From: Gammaproteobacteria bacterium
Lineage (GTDB): Bacteria > Pseudomonadota > Gammaproteobacteria > Burkholderiales > Burkholderiaceae_C
Assembly: GCA_018828125.1 (NCBI GenBank)
Contig: JAHJWB010000023.1
Span: 186,001 to 250,000 of the forward strand
Length of the DNA stretch: 64,000 nt
Direction: 5' to 3'
Part shown: positions 43,395-50,945 of the stretch, piece after piece
Layout of the letters: each line of letters starts with the position of its first letter
Position numbering within the stretch: the stretch's first letter is position 1
Made by a program: the position numbers and the translations under genes
The notes under the pieces: model-generated
Database searches by the model: none
The model's input: only the letters and a program-made list of their open reading frames with translations
What the model was told of the DNA's origin: nothing

Positions 43395-44009
43395 TTACCT
43401 CTTGCTGGTTTTGCGGATCTCTTTTTCGTCCTGCCACTCGATCGTGCCTTCCTGCACATCAAACAGCTTGAGCGTGAACTTGTAGTACACGTCCTTGGTG
43501 GCGTTGTTCTGCTTGACGATGCTGGTCAGCTCGCCTTCCATGCTGTACTTGGCGGCCGTCATCTGGCCGACCTTGGCGGTGGTGCCCTGCTTGTACAGGC
43601 CGCTCTGGTTCTGGCGCTGCAGTTCGTCCACACCGGCTTGCATTTCGTTGATGGAGCGCACAAACCGCACCTTGCCCGACTTGACCAGCGAGGTCTGGAT
43701 CGAGTTCATCACGTTGGTGGTGTCGATGTATTCGCTGGTTTTGTTCTTGACCGTGGAGATCGTCACCGTGGGGCGGCCCTGGAAGATGCCGGTTTCGAGC
43801 AGCCCGCCAGTCATCTTCTCGGCAATCATCTGCAAGTCGGTAGAGCCGAACTCGTTGGTCACCAGCTCGACGGCCTTGGCGTCGCCGTAGTTGACCTGGC
43901 GGTCAAACCGCACGGTGGGGGACGACAGGTTCTGGCAGGCCGAGAGGGCCAGGGTGCTGGCGGCGAAGGCCAGGATCAGCGCGCTGCGCTGGATGGTGTT
44001 TTTGGTCAT
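43395..44009 (-). CDS. lpoB: Penicillin-binding protein activator LpoB
   Basis: The 204-residue protein is a lipoprotein with lipobox LALSAC (Cys25) and start ATG at 44009 preceded by GAGGAG. The LpoB fold is recognisable in MIAEKMTGGLLETGIFQGRPTVTISTVKNKTSEYIDTTNVMNSIQTSLVKSGKVRFV and TAAKYSMEGELTSIVKQ. In E. coli LpoB sits in the outer membrane and reaches through the periplasm to activate the peptidoglycan synthase PBP1B. It follows a YcfL-like (DUF1425) gene, the same order as ycfL-lpoB in E. coli, which supports the assignment. The E. coli thiK gene is not present; instead a CsgG-like gene follows. It sits between two other members of the envelope cluster. Confidence 0.88.
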   Translation of the reverse strand: MTKNTIQRSALILAFAASTLALSACQNLSSPTVRFDRQVNYGDAKAVELVTNEFGSTDLQMIAEKMTGGLLETGIFQGRPTVTISTVKNKTSEYIDTTNVMNSIQTSLVKSGKVRFVRSINEMQAGVDELQRQNQSGLYKQGTTAKVGQMTAAKYSMEGELTSIVKQNNATKDVYYKFTLKLFDVQEGTIEWQDEKEIRKTSKR

Positions 44010-44050
44010 GGTTCTTAACTCCTCACTCAGTCTTGGTTCGAAGCGCTGGC

Positions 44051-44470
44051 TCAGCGCGGTTCCACATTCATTTCAAGGCGCAGATCGACAGCCGCAGAGG
44101 TGGGTGCCACGCTCTTGACGGTCTGCTGGCCAAGGCCGAGCACGCTCATCTGCTTCCACGATTCGCCGTCGCCCACCTGGTTGCCCACCTGGTCCAGCCA
44201 CTTGAAGCGGTAGAACACGGTGCGGTCGGTGCGGCCCATGTTGGCCATGTCGGCTTGCACCACCAGGATGTCGTTCTTGCGCACGATGCGCATCTCGCGC
44301 ACGGCGATGCTGTTGGCTTCCCCGCGCAGAGCCACTTTGGAGGCCACGGCCAGTGGCGTGGCCGGGTCGTGCAACTGGGCGCTGGCACTGGTGGCCAGGG
44401 TCATCAGGGCTGCGCACACCACTGTGGTGATGGCAGCATTCAGGCCGTCAGGATAAAAACGGGTGCTCAT
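44051..44470 (-). CDS. YcfL-like DUF1425 exported protein
   Basis: The 139-residue product has a signal peptide (cleavage near TSASA) and a DUF1425 domain: VREMRIVRKNDILVVQADMANMGRTDRTVFYRFKWLDQVGNQV and WKQMSVLGLGQQTVKSVAPTSAAVDLRLEM. AAGGAG precedes the ATG at 44470. YcfL accompanies LpoB in enteric bacteria and is of unknown function. Here it lies 41 bp before lpoB and 38 bp after the COG3014 lipoprotein gene, on the same strand, so co-transcription is likely. Confidence 0.85.
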   Translation of the reverse strand: MSTRFYPDGLNAAITTVVCAALMTLATSASAQLHDPATPLAVASKVALRGEANSIAVREMRIVRKNDILVVQADMANMGRTDRTVFYRFKWLDQVGNQVGDGESWKQMSVLGLGQQTVKSVAPTSAAVDLRLEMNVEPR

Positions 44471-44508
44471 GCGAGAGGCTCCTTGAAAAGGGTCAAAAGA
44501 GGGTGGAA

Positions 44509-46041
44509 TCAGTTCTTGGCTGCAGCGGCAGGCTTGGCGACCGTGGGCTTGACGGCAGACTGGGGCACCGATCGCGAACGGTTGTTGGTGGTGCGCACCG
44601 GGGCGGCAGGCGCCACAACGACGGGGGCTGGTGGGGGCGCCGCGGCCACGGTCGGCAACTGGCCCAGCATGGCCACGTCACCGGTCAACACGCTGTTTTC
44701 ATACAGGCGCAGCGGCACCAGCGCGTATTGGCCATCGATCTTGATCGGCAGGGGCAGCGCACGGCCGTTGACGGTAACGGTGTGTTCGCCGGGTGGCAGG
44801 TAGCCCCGGGCCACGTACACGCGACCGGGCAACATGCGCCACAGGCGGTCATCCGCCTGTTCCGTGGCTACCGAAGCGGCAGCGCCGATGATGCCGCCGA
44901 TCAGTCCTCCACGCTTTTGCAGTTCGTTCTGCAGCACGCCCTTGGCCACGGCGCGGGTGAAACCACGCAGCACCATGCCAGGCATTTCGTCCTTCAGCGC
45001 GCGGCGGGCCATCACGTTCACGTCCACCACTTTTTCGAGCTTGAGGTCAGTGCCTGCAGCAGAGATGGTGGTCAGCAGTGGGTCGGTAGACGGCTCGATG
45101 ACAGGGTAGGAGATGCTGGCCGTGACCATGCCGCGACCGGTGGGCACGGGCAGCGTGAAGGCCTTGGGCTTGCGGGCAGGCGCGTCGCCCGCTTCCACCA
45201 CAAACAGCACGTCGGTCATGCGCTGGCGGCGCTTCCAGGTGAAGCCGGTGCGGGTGTCCAGGCCGCGCAGGCCTTCTTCCAGTACGGGCGTATCAGGCTT
45301 GAGTTCAATCGCCTTGCGGTAGCCTGGCGCGGCCAGGCCGGGCTCATTGAGCATTTCGTACAGAAAGCCGGCCAGGTAGTGGCTCAGTGCGTTGGAGTAA
45401 CCGTTCTTGAGGGCCAGCACCTCCGGGTCGTTGAGGGTTTCGACGGGGTAGCCGTTGAGCTCCTTGCCGCCAGACGCAGCGCCCTTGGACTTGGCTTCTT
45501 CCTCCGCCGCCAGCGTTTCCTTGGCGCGAAACTCGGCGATGATGGCTTCACGCTCATGCGTGCGCTTGATGTCAACCCGGGCGTTTTCAAAGTCTCCCAC
45601 GGCCACGCGGTTCAGGGCGAGGCGGGTAGTCAGCCATACCTTTTCGTAGTCCTGGCCTTCATAGACCTTCAGGCGCTCGCTGATCAGCGCGGCGCCCACG
45701 GTACCCATCAGCTTGGACGGGTTGGTCTTGGCGGTTTCTTCCCATTCCTTGACCTTGTTGTCGGCCAGCAAGAACGCGTTGGTGCTGTCGGGGTAGCGGC
45801 GGTCCATGCGCAGCAACTCGCCCCGTTCCATGTTGTAGAGCAGCGCGGTTTTTTCGTCTTCGGTTTTGGCCGTGCTTTCAAGGCTGGCCAGCGCGGCAGG
45901 AATGCCGCCCGTGCGCCCTGCGGTCTGCATGTCGCCCGCCACCTTGTCGTGGCTTTGCATGGTGGCGCAGCCGGTCAGGGCAGCGCTCAGGGCCAGCGCC
46001 CACAGCAGGCGCGGGCGGAAACGGGATGGAAAGGCGGTCAT
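44509..46041 (-). CDS. COG3014-type outer-membrane lipoprotein
   Basis: Start ATG at 46041 is chosen for its AAGGAG; the 510-residue product has a lipobox LTGC (Cys25). The N-terminal 170 residues are helical and TPR-like (LLYNMERGELLRMDRRYPDSTNAFLLADNKVKEWEE). A middle segment has a glycine-rich hydrophobic stretch (GGLIGGIIGAAASVA). The rest contains WRMLPGRVYVARGYLPPGEHTVTV, an all-beta domain, and the tail is Pro/Ala-rich. It matches uncharacterised COG3014 lipoproteins. It is the first gene of the envelope cluster with ycfL-like, lpoB and csgG-like genes downstream and may be a partner of LpoB. Confidence 0.82.
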   Translation of the reverse strand: MTAFPSRFRPRLLWALALSAALTGCATMQSHDKVAGDMQTAGRTGGIPAALASLESTAKTEDEKTALLYNMERGELLRMDRRYPDSTNAFLLADNKVKEWEETAKTNPSKLMGTVGAALISERLKVYEGQDYEKVWLTTRLALNRVAVGDFENARVDIKRTHEREAIIAEFRAKETLAAEEEAKSKGAASGGKELNGYPVETLNDPEVLALKNGYSNALSHYLAGFLYEMLNEPGLAAPGYRKAIELKPDTPVLEEGLRGLDTRTGFTWKRRQRMTDVLFVVEAGDAPARKPKAFTLPVPTGRGMVTASISYPVIEPSTDPLLTTISAAGTDLKLEKVVDVNVMARRALKDEMPGMVLRGFTRAVAKGVLQNELQKRGGLIGGIIGAAASVATEQADDRLWRMLPGRVYVARGYLPPGEHTVTVNGRALPLPIKIDGQYALVPLRLYENSVLTGDVAMLGQLPTVAAAPPPAPVVVAPAAPVRTTNNRSRSVPQSAVKPTVAKPAAAAKN

Positions 46042-46371
46042 GAATGCTCCTTGGAGATCGGTCGGTTGCGCACCAGAAACCCCTGGCTTTGCCCACGCGG
46101 ACAGCCACACCCCCCTGCAGGCACATCGTCGGTCAAGACGGTGCCTCGCGTTGGGTGCTGCTGCTTGCGGTGGTCGAAACCCGGATGAAGGGAGTGTTGG
46201 CAACCCGTGCGCCCCCTCCCGGCGCATTCACGTGCTGATGGCAGCCCCCTCAGGCTGTGTATTTCTTGGTTGTTTTGTGTAGGTTTGTAGCCTGGGGCGC
46301 AATGTAGCAAAAGCTTGTATCTTTTCTGTAACCGAGCTGGGCTGTCGAAACAGGTGGAAACACAGTGCATG
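46042..46371. other. 330-bp spacer upstream of the envelope cluster
   Basis: No gene, repeat or convincing promoter was recognised here. The part near 46260-46330 is distinctly AT-richer than its surroundings and probably contains the promoter of the COG3014-lpoB cluster. Confidence 0.4.
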
Positions 46372-47112
46372 TCATTCCTCCACCCGCATGAGCGGCATGC
46401 GGTACAGCCAGACCACCCGCCCTCCCGGTGCGCGCAGTTGTGCACTGGGCAGCACGCCCGGCACCGCAAACTCCAGGCTCACCAACCAGGTTCCCACGGC
46501 CATTTCAGCCTCTGCCTTGGCCGCGGCACGCGCCATGCTCTCGGGCCTTTGAAACAGATACACCATGCGGTAGCTGCTCCAGTCGACCGCCCACATGTCG
46601 CCACGCCGTACAAAGGCCCAGGGACAACGCAGCGCACACAGCAGGCGCAAGGGCCAGCTCCATTCCACGCCGTCCAGCTGGGCTGCAGGGTAGGCATGGC
46701 GTAGCGCTTTCAAGCCATCGCCCACGCCACAACCGGCGTCCAGCACCCGCGCGCCCAACGGCAACGGCGCCTGCACCGCCAGCGCTTGCAGGGCATAACG
46801 CGGCGTGGGAAACAGCGGCGCATCGCGCCATGCATTCAGTGGATAGACCAGCAGCAGCATTGCCAACGGCACCAGCCATGCCCAGTTGGGCAGACTGGCC
46901 ACCCCCAGCAGCGCCAGCGACAGCGGAAACCCGGTTGCAATCAGCCCCCGGCGCCACCAGTTGCCGCCCAGCACGCTGGCCGCCGTGCCCAAAAGGCAAG
47001 CCACCAGCAGCGCGGCCACCGGTGGCACCGCACGCTGCAGCAACACAAAAATCAACCACGCGCACGCCCACGCCATCAATGCGGGCAGGGGCCAGGGCAA
47101 ACGCAGGGCCAT
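46372..47112 (-). CDS. Membrane-anchored class I SAM methyltransferase
   Basis: The 246-residue product (ATG 47112) has three or four hydrophobic helices in the first about 95 residues and then a class I methyltransferase domain with motif I RVLDAGCGVGDGLKALR and the post-I acidic DGVEWSW, plus WAVDWSSYRMVYLFQRPESM. A TTG at 47121 overlaps the previous gene's TGA and may be used instead. The target is unknown; the membrane anchor suggests a lipid, quinone or membrane-protein substrate. It is coupled to the upstream exported-protein gene. Confidence 0.72.
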   Translation of the reverse strand: MALRLPWPLPALMAWACAWLIFVLLQRAVPPVAALLVACLLGTAASVLGGNWWRRGLIATGFPLSLALLGVASLPNWAWLVPLAMLLLVYPLNAWRDAPLFPTPRYALQALAVQAPLPLGARVLDAGCGVGDGLKALRHAYPAAQLDGVEWSWPLRLLCALRCPWAFVRRGDMWAVDWSSYRMVYLFQRPESMARAAAKAEAEMAVGTWLVSLEFAVPGVLPSAQLRAPGGRVVWLYRMPLMRVEE

Positions 47113-47117
47113 GGGTA

Positions 47118-48440
47118 TCAACGACCGAAAAGGCCGCGCAAAAGATTGACGGGGTTCACCACGTTGCCGGGCGCATTGGCATCGGCCGCCTCGCCTGCGG
47201 TCGGGGCTCCTGACATGCCGCTGGTGTACCCACCGCCAGCAGAACCCTGCGACGCCAGGCCGGTGCGGCCGCCTTGTGATTCCTCACCCAGCATCGCCAT
47301 GGTGTGCGACTTGACCCGCACGCGCACGGCCCACTCTGGCTGCCAAGCCGCCTTGGGATCGGCCGGGCGCGGTGGATGCACGATGTGGCTTTCGCCGCCG
47401 TAGGCCATCATGCGCAGCATGGGAGTCGCGTCGCGCCCGCCGCCCGCAAAGATGCCCTGGGGGATGCTGCACTGCGTGGTTTCGGGCTGCAGCAGTACGC
47501 GCTCCTTGAGCCAGCGGTCGATGGTGCCGGGCGACAGGTAATCAAACAGGCCCATGCCCGTGTCCGGCGTTTCGGCGCTGGACCACATCACCAGATCGTC
47601 ACCGTTCTGCGACATGGCATGCAGGTAGTAAGCGCGCGCATTGCGCACGGTCTGCCAGCTGGCGCCCATGCTGTCTTGCGGCTTGCCGGTGGTGCGCAGG
47701 TCGATGGCGGGCATCAGGTCCTGCGCGGCGTCCAGCGTGAATTTCATGGACGCGGGCACGCCGTCGCCCCGCACCTGGTGTTCCCCCACCACCGAGCTGT
47801 CACGCGACAGGCTCACCTGATTGCGTTCGTTGGGGTACAGCGCATAGGCCGGGCCCACGCGCGGCCCCCGGTCGGACGCCGCGCGGCCGGCAAAGGCCTG
47901 GGCGTCATCGGTCGGCTTGGCGCGGGCCAGGTCCACCACACGCGGCTGGCCTGCACGCACCGCGGTGCCGCAGCCCCAGTACAACAGAATGCGGCCCTTG
48001 GGCTGGTGCTGCTGGAATTCACGGGGCACTTCGCCCGGCTCGGTCTGCGTGGGTTGCGCACGCGGGGGGATCAGCGGCAGGGATTCGCCCATGCGCATGC
48101 CGGGCGGAATGGCCTGGCTGGCTTCGACACCAGGGCGCAGCGTGTTGTGCAGCGCAATGTCGATGACACGCGGCGGCATGATGGACATGGCGCGGGCGTT
48201 GCCGTACGACGTGTTGCCGCCGCCCATGCCCGGGGTGGCGCCACCACCCATCAGGCCGCCCAGCATTCCACCGCCGCCGGGCAGGCTGTCCATTTCGGGC
48301 ATGCCCGCCATGGTGCCGGTGGACAGGTCCATCCACAGCTGCACCTTGGGAGTTTTGGGGGTTTGTGCCTGGGCGCCCGCGCTGGCAAGGCACAGGCCTA
48401 CGACCAAGCTGGCGGGGGTCAGAAAGCGCAAAGGGATCAT
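47118..48440 (-). CDS. Large exported protein of unknown function
   Basis: Read from ATG at 48440 the product has 440 residues, with a signal peptide (cleaved after SAGAQA) and a start supported by a GGAG 11-14 bases upstream; ATG 48464 is an alternative. Early in the protein is a Gly/Met-rich stretch (PEMDSLPGGGGMLGGLMGGG). The rest contains ILLYWGCGTAVRAGQPRVVD, ARAYYLHAMSQNGDDLVMWSSAE and VLLQPETTQCSIPQGIF, blocks I do not recognise as a known domain. The frame and codon use are consistent with a real gene. It is the first of a two-gene unit with the methyltransferase. Function unknown. Confidence 0.7.
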   Translation of the reverse strand: MIPLRFLTPASLVVGLCLASAGAQAQTPKTPKVQLWMDLSTGTMAGMPEMDSLPGGGGMLGGLMGGGATPGMGGGNTSYGNARAMSIMPPRVIDIALHNTLRPGVEASQAIPPGMRMGESLPLIPPRAQPTQTEPGEVPREFQQHQPKGRILLYWGCGTAVRAGQPRVVDLARAKPTDDAQAFAGRAASDRGPRVGPAYALYPNERNQVSLSRDSSVVGEHQVRGDGVPASMKFTLDAAQDLMPAIDLRTTGKPQDSMGASWQTVRNARAYYLHAMSQNGDDLVMWSSAETPDTGMGLFDYLSPGTIDRWLKERVLLQPETTQCSIPQGIFAGGGRDATPMLRMMAYGGESHIVHPPRPADPKAAWQPEWAVRVRVKSHTMAMLGEESQGGRTGLASQGSAGGGYTSGMSGAPTAGEAADANAPGNVVNPVNLLRGLFGR

Positions 48441-48690
48441 CGGGGTCTGCTCCAGGAGATACATGGATCACCCGGCAAACCGTCGTGGGCCACAAAACGG
48501 CGCGCTCGCCGCCCTGTGAAGAGGCCTTGCGGTCAACCCGGGTGTGTTGAACGCAGCGCAGTGTAGGCCCCGCACAGATGCATTTTGCCTGCGCAAGTTA
48601 CGGCTGGAAACCGTTTCTGTGCGCTATTTCACGCATCCGTTGGGCGGGCAAGAGACAAAGACAGCGCCGTTGCTGCATTGCGCACAGCGG

Positions 48691-48795
48691 GTGAAACCGG
48701 CGTGGCCCCAAGCCAGAGACGCCGAGCAAGGGCCGCCCCGCAGCGAGGGCGTCGTCCCCCTGGGGGGAAGGCGCTGAAGGCGACTCAGGGGGGTT
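48691..48795 (-). repeat. GC-rich stop-proximal element, copy 3
   Basis: On the minus strand it begins CCCCCCTGAGTCGCC about 5 bp after the parB stop, continues GCGCCTTCCCCCC and GGGGGACGACGCC and CGGGGCGGCCCTTGC, and ends GGCCACGCCGGTTTCACC. It fills part of the 359-bp spacer between parB and the exported-protein gene; the rest of that spacer has no recognised feature. Confidence 0.75.
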
Positions 48796-48799
48796 ACAG

Positions 48800-49717
48800 T
48801 CAACCCCGCAGCCGGTCGATCAGACCGTTCAAAGCTTCGAGCGACCCGAACTGAATCGCCAGCTCGCCCATGTCCTCCACCCGTCCATGGCGCTTGACGC
48901 GCTTTTTCACGCGCACTTCGACCTCCGCCATCAGCAGGTCCGACAGTTCTTCTTCCACCCGCTTCATGTCGCGCGACTTTTCCTTCTGGGGCTTTTGCGG
49001 CACCAGGCTGAACTCGGCGCCAATCTTCTTGACCAGCGCCTCGGCCTCGCGCACCGACAGCTTCTTGGCCGCGATCTGGTTGCCCGCCGTGATCTGTGCG
49101 GCGCGGTCCAGCGACAGCAGCGCACGTGCATGGCCCATGTCGATATCGCCCGCCATCAGCATGGTCTGCACCGGCTCGGCCAGGTTCAAGAGGCGCAGCA
49201 GGTTGCTGGCGGCACTGCGCGAGCGGCCCACGGCCTGTGCAGCCAGTTCGTGCGTCAGGCCAAACTCCTTCACCAGGCGCTGAAGCCCGTGGGCTTCTTC
49301 CAGCGGGTTGAGGTCTTCGCGCTGGATGTTTTCGATGAGCGCCATGGCGGCTGCCGACTCGTCGGGCACATCGCGCACCAGCACCGGCACCTCGGCCAGA
49401 CCCGCCAGACGTGAGGCCCGAAACCGCCGCTCGCCCGCGATGATTTCGTACTTGCCGGCGTTGTCCCCGCCCGTCAGGCGCCGCACCAGAATGGGTTGCA
49501 TGATGCCCTGGGCCTTGATGGACTCGGCCAGCTCGTACAGCGCGCCCTCATCCATGCGCGTGCGCGGCTGGTACACGCCGGGCACCAGTTCGCTCAGCGG
49601 CAGGCTGCTGGGCAGCCCGGCTTCAGCCGCCTGGGCTTGTTCCACTTTTTCTTCGACCTTGGGCCCCAACAGGGCTTCGAGGCCGCGGCCGAGGCCCTTG
49701 GGTTTTTTGGTGACCAT
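48800..49717 (-). CDS. parB: Chromosome partitioning protein ParB
   Basis: The 305-residue product starts at ATG 49717 (MVTKKPKGLGRGLEALLG, the family N terminus). It has the ParB CTP-binding boxes (VPGVYQPRTRMDEGALYELAESIKAQGIMQPILVR and the AGERRFRASRLAGL box), IENIQREDLNPLEEA, an HTH (LTHELAAQAVGRSRSAASNLLRLL) and a C-terminal dimerisation region. It binds parS and spreads as a CTP-dependent clamp to segregate the chromosome origin. parA is not adjacent but three genes upstream. parS sites lie 3-6 kb away inside rsmG and mnmG. A GC-rich dispersed element begins right after its stop codon. Confidence 0.96.
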   Translation of the reverse strand: MVTKKPKGLGRGLEALLGPKVEEKVEQAQAAEAGLPSSLPLSELVPGVYQPRTRMDEGALYELAESIKAQGIMQPILVRRLTGGDNAGKYEIIAGERRFRASRLAGLAEVPVLVRDVPDESAAAMALIENIQREDLNPLEEAHGLQRLVKEFGLTHELAAQAVGRSRSAASNLLRLLNLAEPVQTMLMAGDIDMGHARALLSLDRAAQITAGNQIAAKKLSVREAEALVKKIGAEFSLVPQKPQKEKSRDMKRVEEELSDLLMAEVEVRVKKRVKRHGRVEDMGELAIQFGSLEALNGLIDRLRG

Positions 49718-49760
49718 GAAATGCGTCTCGCGAAAAGGAATGGGGGGAGGGAAAGAGTCT

Positions 49761-50057
49761 TCAGCGGTCGATGATGACCAGCGTGCCATGGCTGCCGGGC
49801 GCCACCGCGTGGGGCACGCCAGCAGGCACGATGAACACCTCGCCTGCGTTCACCTCGGTAACCTGCCCTTGCAGATCCAGGCGCATGCAGCCGTCCAGCA
49901 CCAGCAGTGCCTCGTCGAAGTCGTGCGACTCGTCGGGGTAGGCGGCATCGTCCATGCGCAACACCTTGACGTTGGCGCCTGCAGCCCGGCCCACGATCTG
50001 GGAGTTCCAGGCGCGGGGCAGTTGGTGGGCAATAGAGGACAGGTTGATTTTTGACAT
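49761..50057 (-). CDS. Small cupin-domain protein
   Basis: The 98-residue product (ATG 50057) is a single cupin barrel: DESHDFDEALLVLDGCMRLDLQGQVTEVNAGEVFIVPAGVPHAV, where His, Asp/Glu and the late His fill the two cupin motifs. Small cupins bind metals or small ligands; function is unknown. It lies 43 bp upstream of parB, between parB and parA, and is probably co-transcribed with them. A longer in-frame start at 50255 would overlap the next gene and is rejected. Confidence 0.8.
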   Translation of the reverse strand: MSKINLSSIAHQLPRAWNSQIVGRAAGANVKVLRMDDAAYPDESHDFDEALLVLDGCMRLDLQGQVTEVNAGEVFIVPAGVPHAVAPGSHGTLVIIDR

Positions 50058-50077
50058 GGATTGGAAGCGCCGATATT

Positions 50078-50344
50078 TCAGAGTGTGGTGCGGCGCGCTG
50101 CACGGTGCATCTTGCGGCCACGCCACAAACGAAGCCACACACCGCACGCGATGGCCAAGAGCACCAGAGCCAGCATGAACTGCCCCAGCGCGCCCACCAC
50201 CACGGCACCTCCCGGTAGAAACCACGAAAGCATGGTGAGCGGTGCCTCGATCCACACGGGATCGAACCTTTTTGGCGATGGTGGCGCTGGCGCTGCAGGC
50301 GGCTCAGCCGATACGGGCTGGCGCCAGAAGGTCCCACGCTTCAT
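50078..50344 (-). CDS. Small membrane protein of unknown function
   Basis: The 88-residue product has a Pro-rich N-terminal 30 residues and one long hydrophobic region (about 37-70, LSWFLPGGAVVVGALGQFMLALVLLAIACGVWL), then a basic tail (RLWRGRKMHRAARRTTL), typical of a bitopic or hairpin membrane protein with a cytoplasmic basic end. Its ATG overlaps the stop of the hydrolase gene by 4 bp (ATGA), so it is translationally coupled. I recognise no family. Confidence 0.65.
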   Translation of the reverse strand: MKRGTFWRQPVSAEPPAAPAPPSPKRFDPVWIEAPLTMLSWFLPGGAVVVGALGQFMLALVLLAIACGVWLRLWRGRKMHRAARRTTL

Positions 50345-50886
50345 GCGACATCACCCGCCAGTTCAAGCAGCCAGGCGTGGCCTTCGTCCCAATCGCCCAG
50401 GCCGGATTCAGCATTGATATGCCCGCGCTCGCCGTAATCAACAAACCGCGCGCCCCAGGCCTGGCCCAGGGCTTGCACCTGCTCGAAGCTGCAGTACGGA
50501 TCGGTGCGGCTGCCCACCAGCACGGCAGGGAACGGCAGCGGCTGGCGCGCAATGGGCGCCCAGCCGTGGATCATGGCGGCGATGTCGGGCCGCTCCACGT
50601 CACCCGGGGCCACCAGCAAGGCGCCCGCCACGCGGTGCGCGTTGGCCGAATGCGCGGCCCACCACGCGGTGAGGATGCAGCCCAGGCTGTGCGCCACCAG
50701 CACCACGGGGCCGTCGGCATCGACCACGGTTTCTTCCAGGCGCGCCGACCAGTCGCCGCGCAGCGGGCGCATCCAGTCGTGCTGCTCCACGCGGTGGTAG
50801 CCGTGCTGGGCTTCCCACAGGCTTTGCCAATGGTCCGGACCGGAGTTCTGCCAGCCGGGCAACAGGAGAATGTTGGAAGACTTCAT
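50341..50886 (-). CDS. RBBP9/YdeN-type serine hydrolase
   Basis: The 181-residue protein is a compact alpha/beta-hydrolase of the RBBP9/YdeN family: an N-terminal LLLPGWQNSGPDHWQSLWE segment, nucleophile elbow VAHSLGC (Ser), VGSRTDPYCSF carrying the likely Asp, and GERGHINAESGLGDWDEG carrying the His. Such enzymes are small esterases of unknown substrate. It lies 34 bp after parA on the same strand and overlaps the next gene, so it is within the parA-parB transcript. A dispersed repeat fills the gap to parA. Confidence 0.87.
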   Translation of the reverse strand: MKSSNILLLPGWQNSGPDHWQSLWEAQHGYHRVEQHDWMRPLRGDWSARLEETVVDADGPVVLVAHSLGCILTAWWAAHSANAHRVAGALLVAPGDVERPDIAAMIHGWAPIARQPLPFPAVLVGSRTDPYCSFEQVQALGQAWGARFVDYGERGHINAESGLGDWDEGHAWLLELAGDVA

Positions 50887-50888
50887 TA

Positions 50889-50945
50889 CTACTATATTGA
50901 TAGCTATCAGCGCTTATCCATCAAGCGCTAGAGGCCAATTTGGCT
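50889..50945 (+). repeat. Dispersed palindromic repeat, copy 7
   Basis: ATTGATAGCTATCAGCGCTTATCCATC and AAGCGCTAGAGGCCAATTTGG match the consensus. The right half lies inside the end of parA, whose final codons and TGA stop come from it. Confidence 0.85.
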
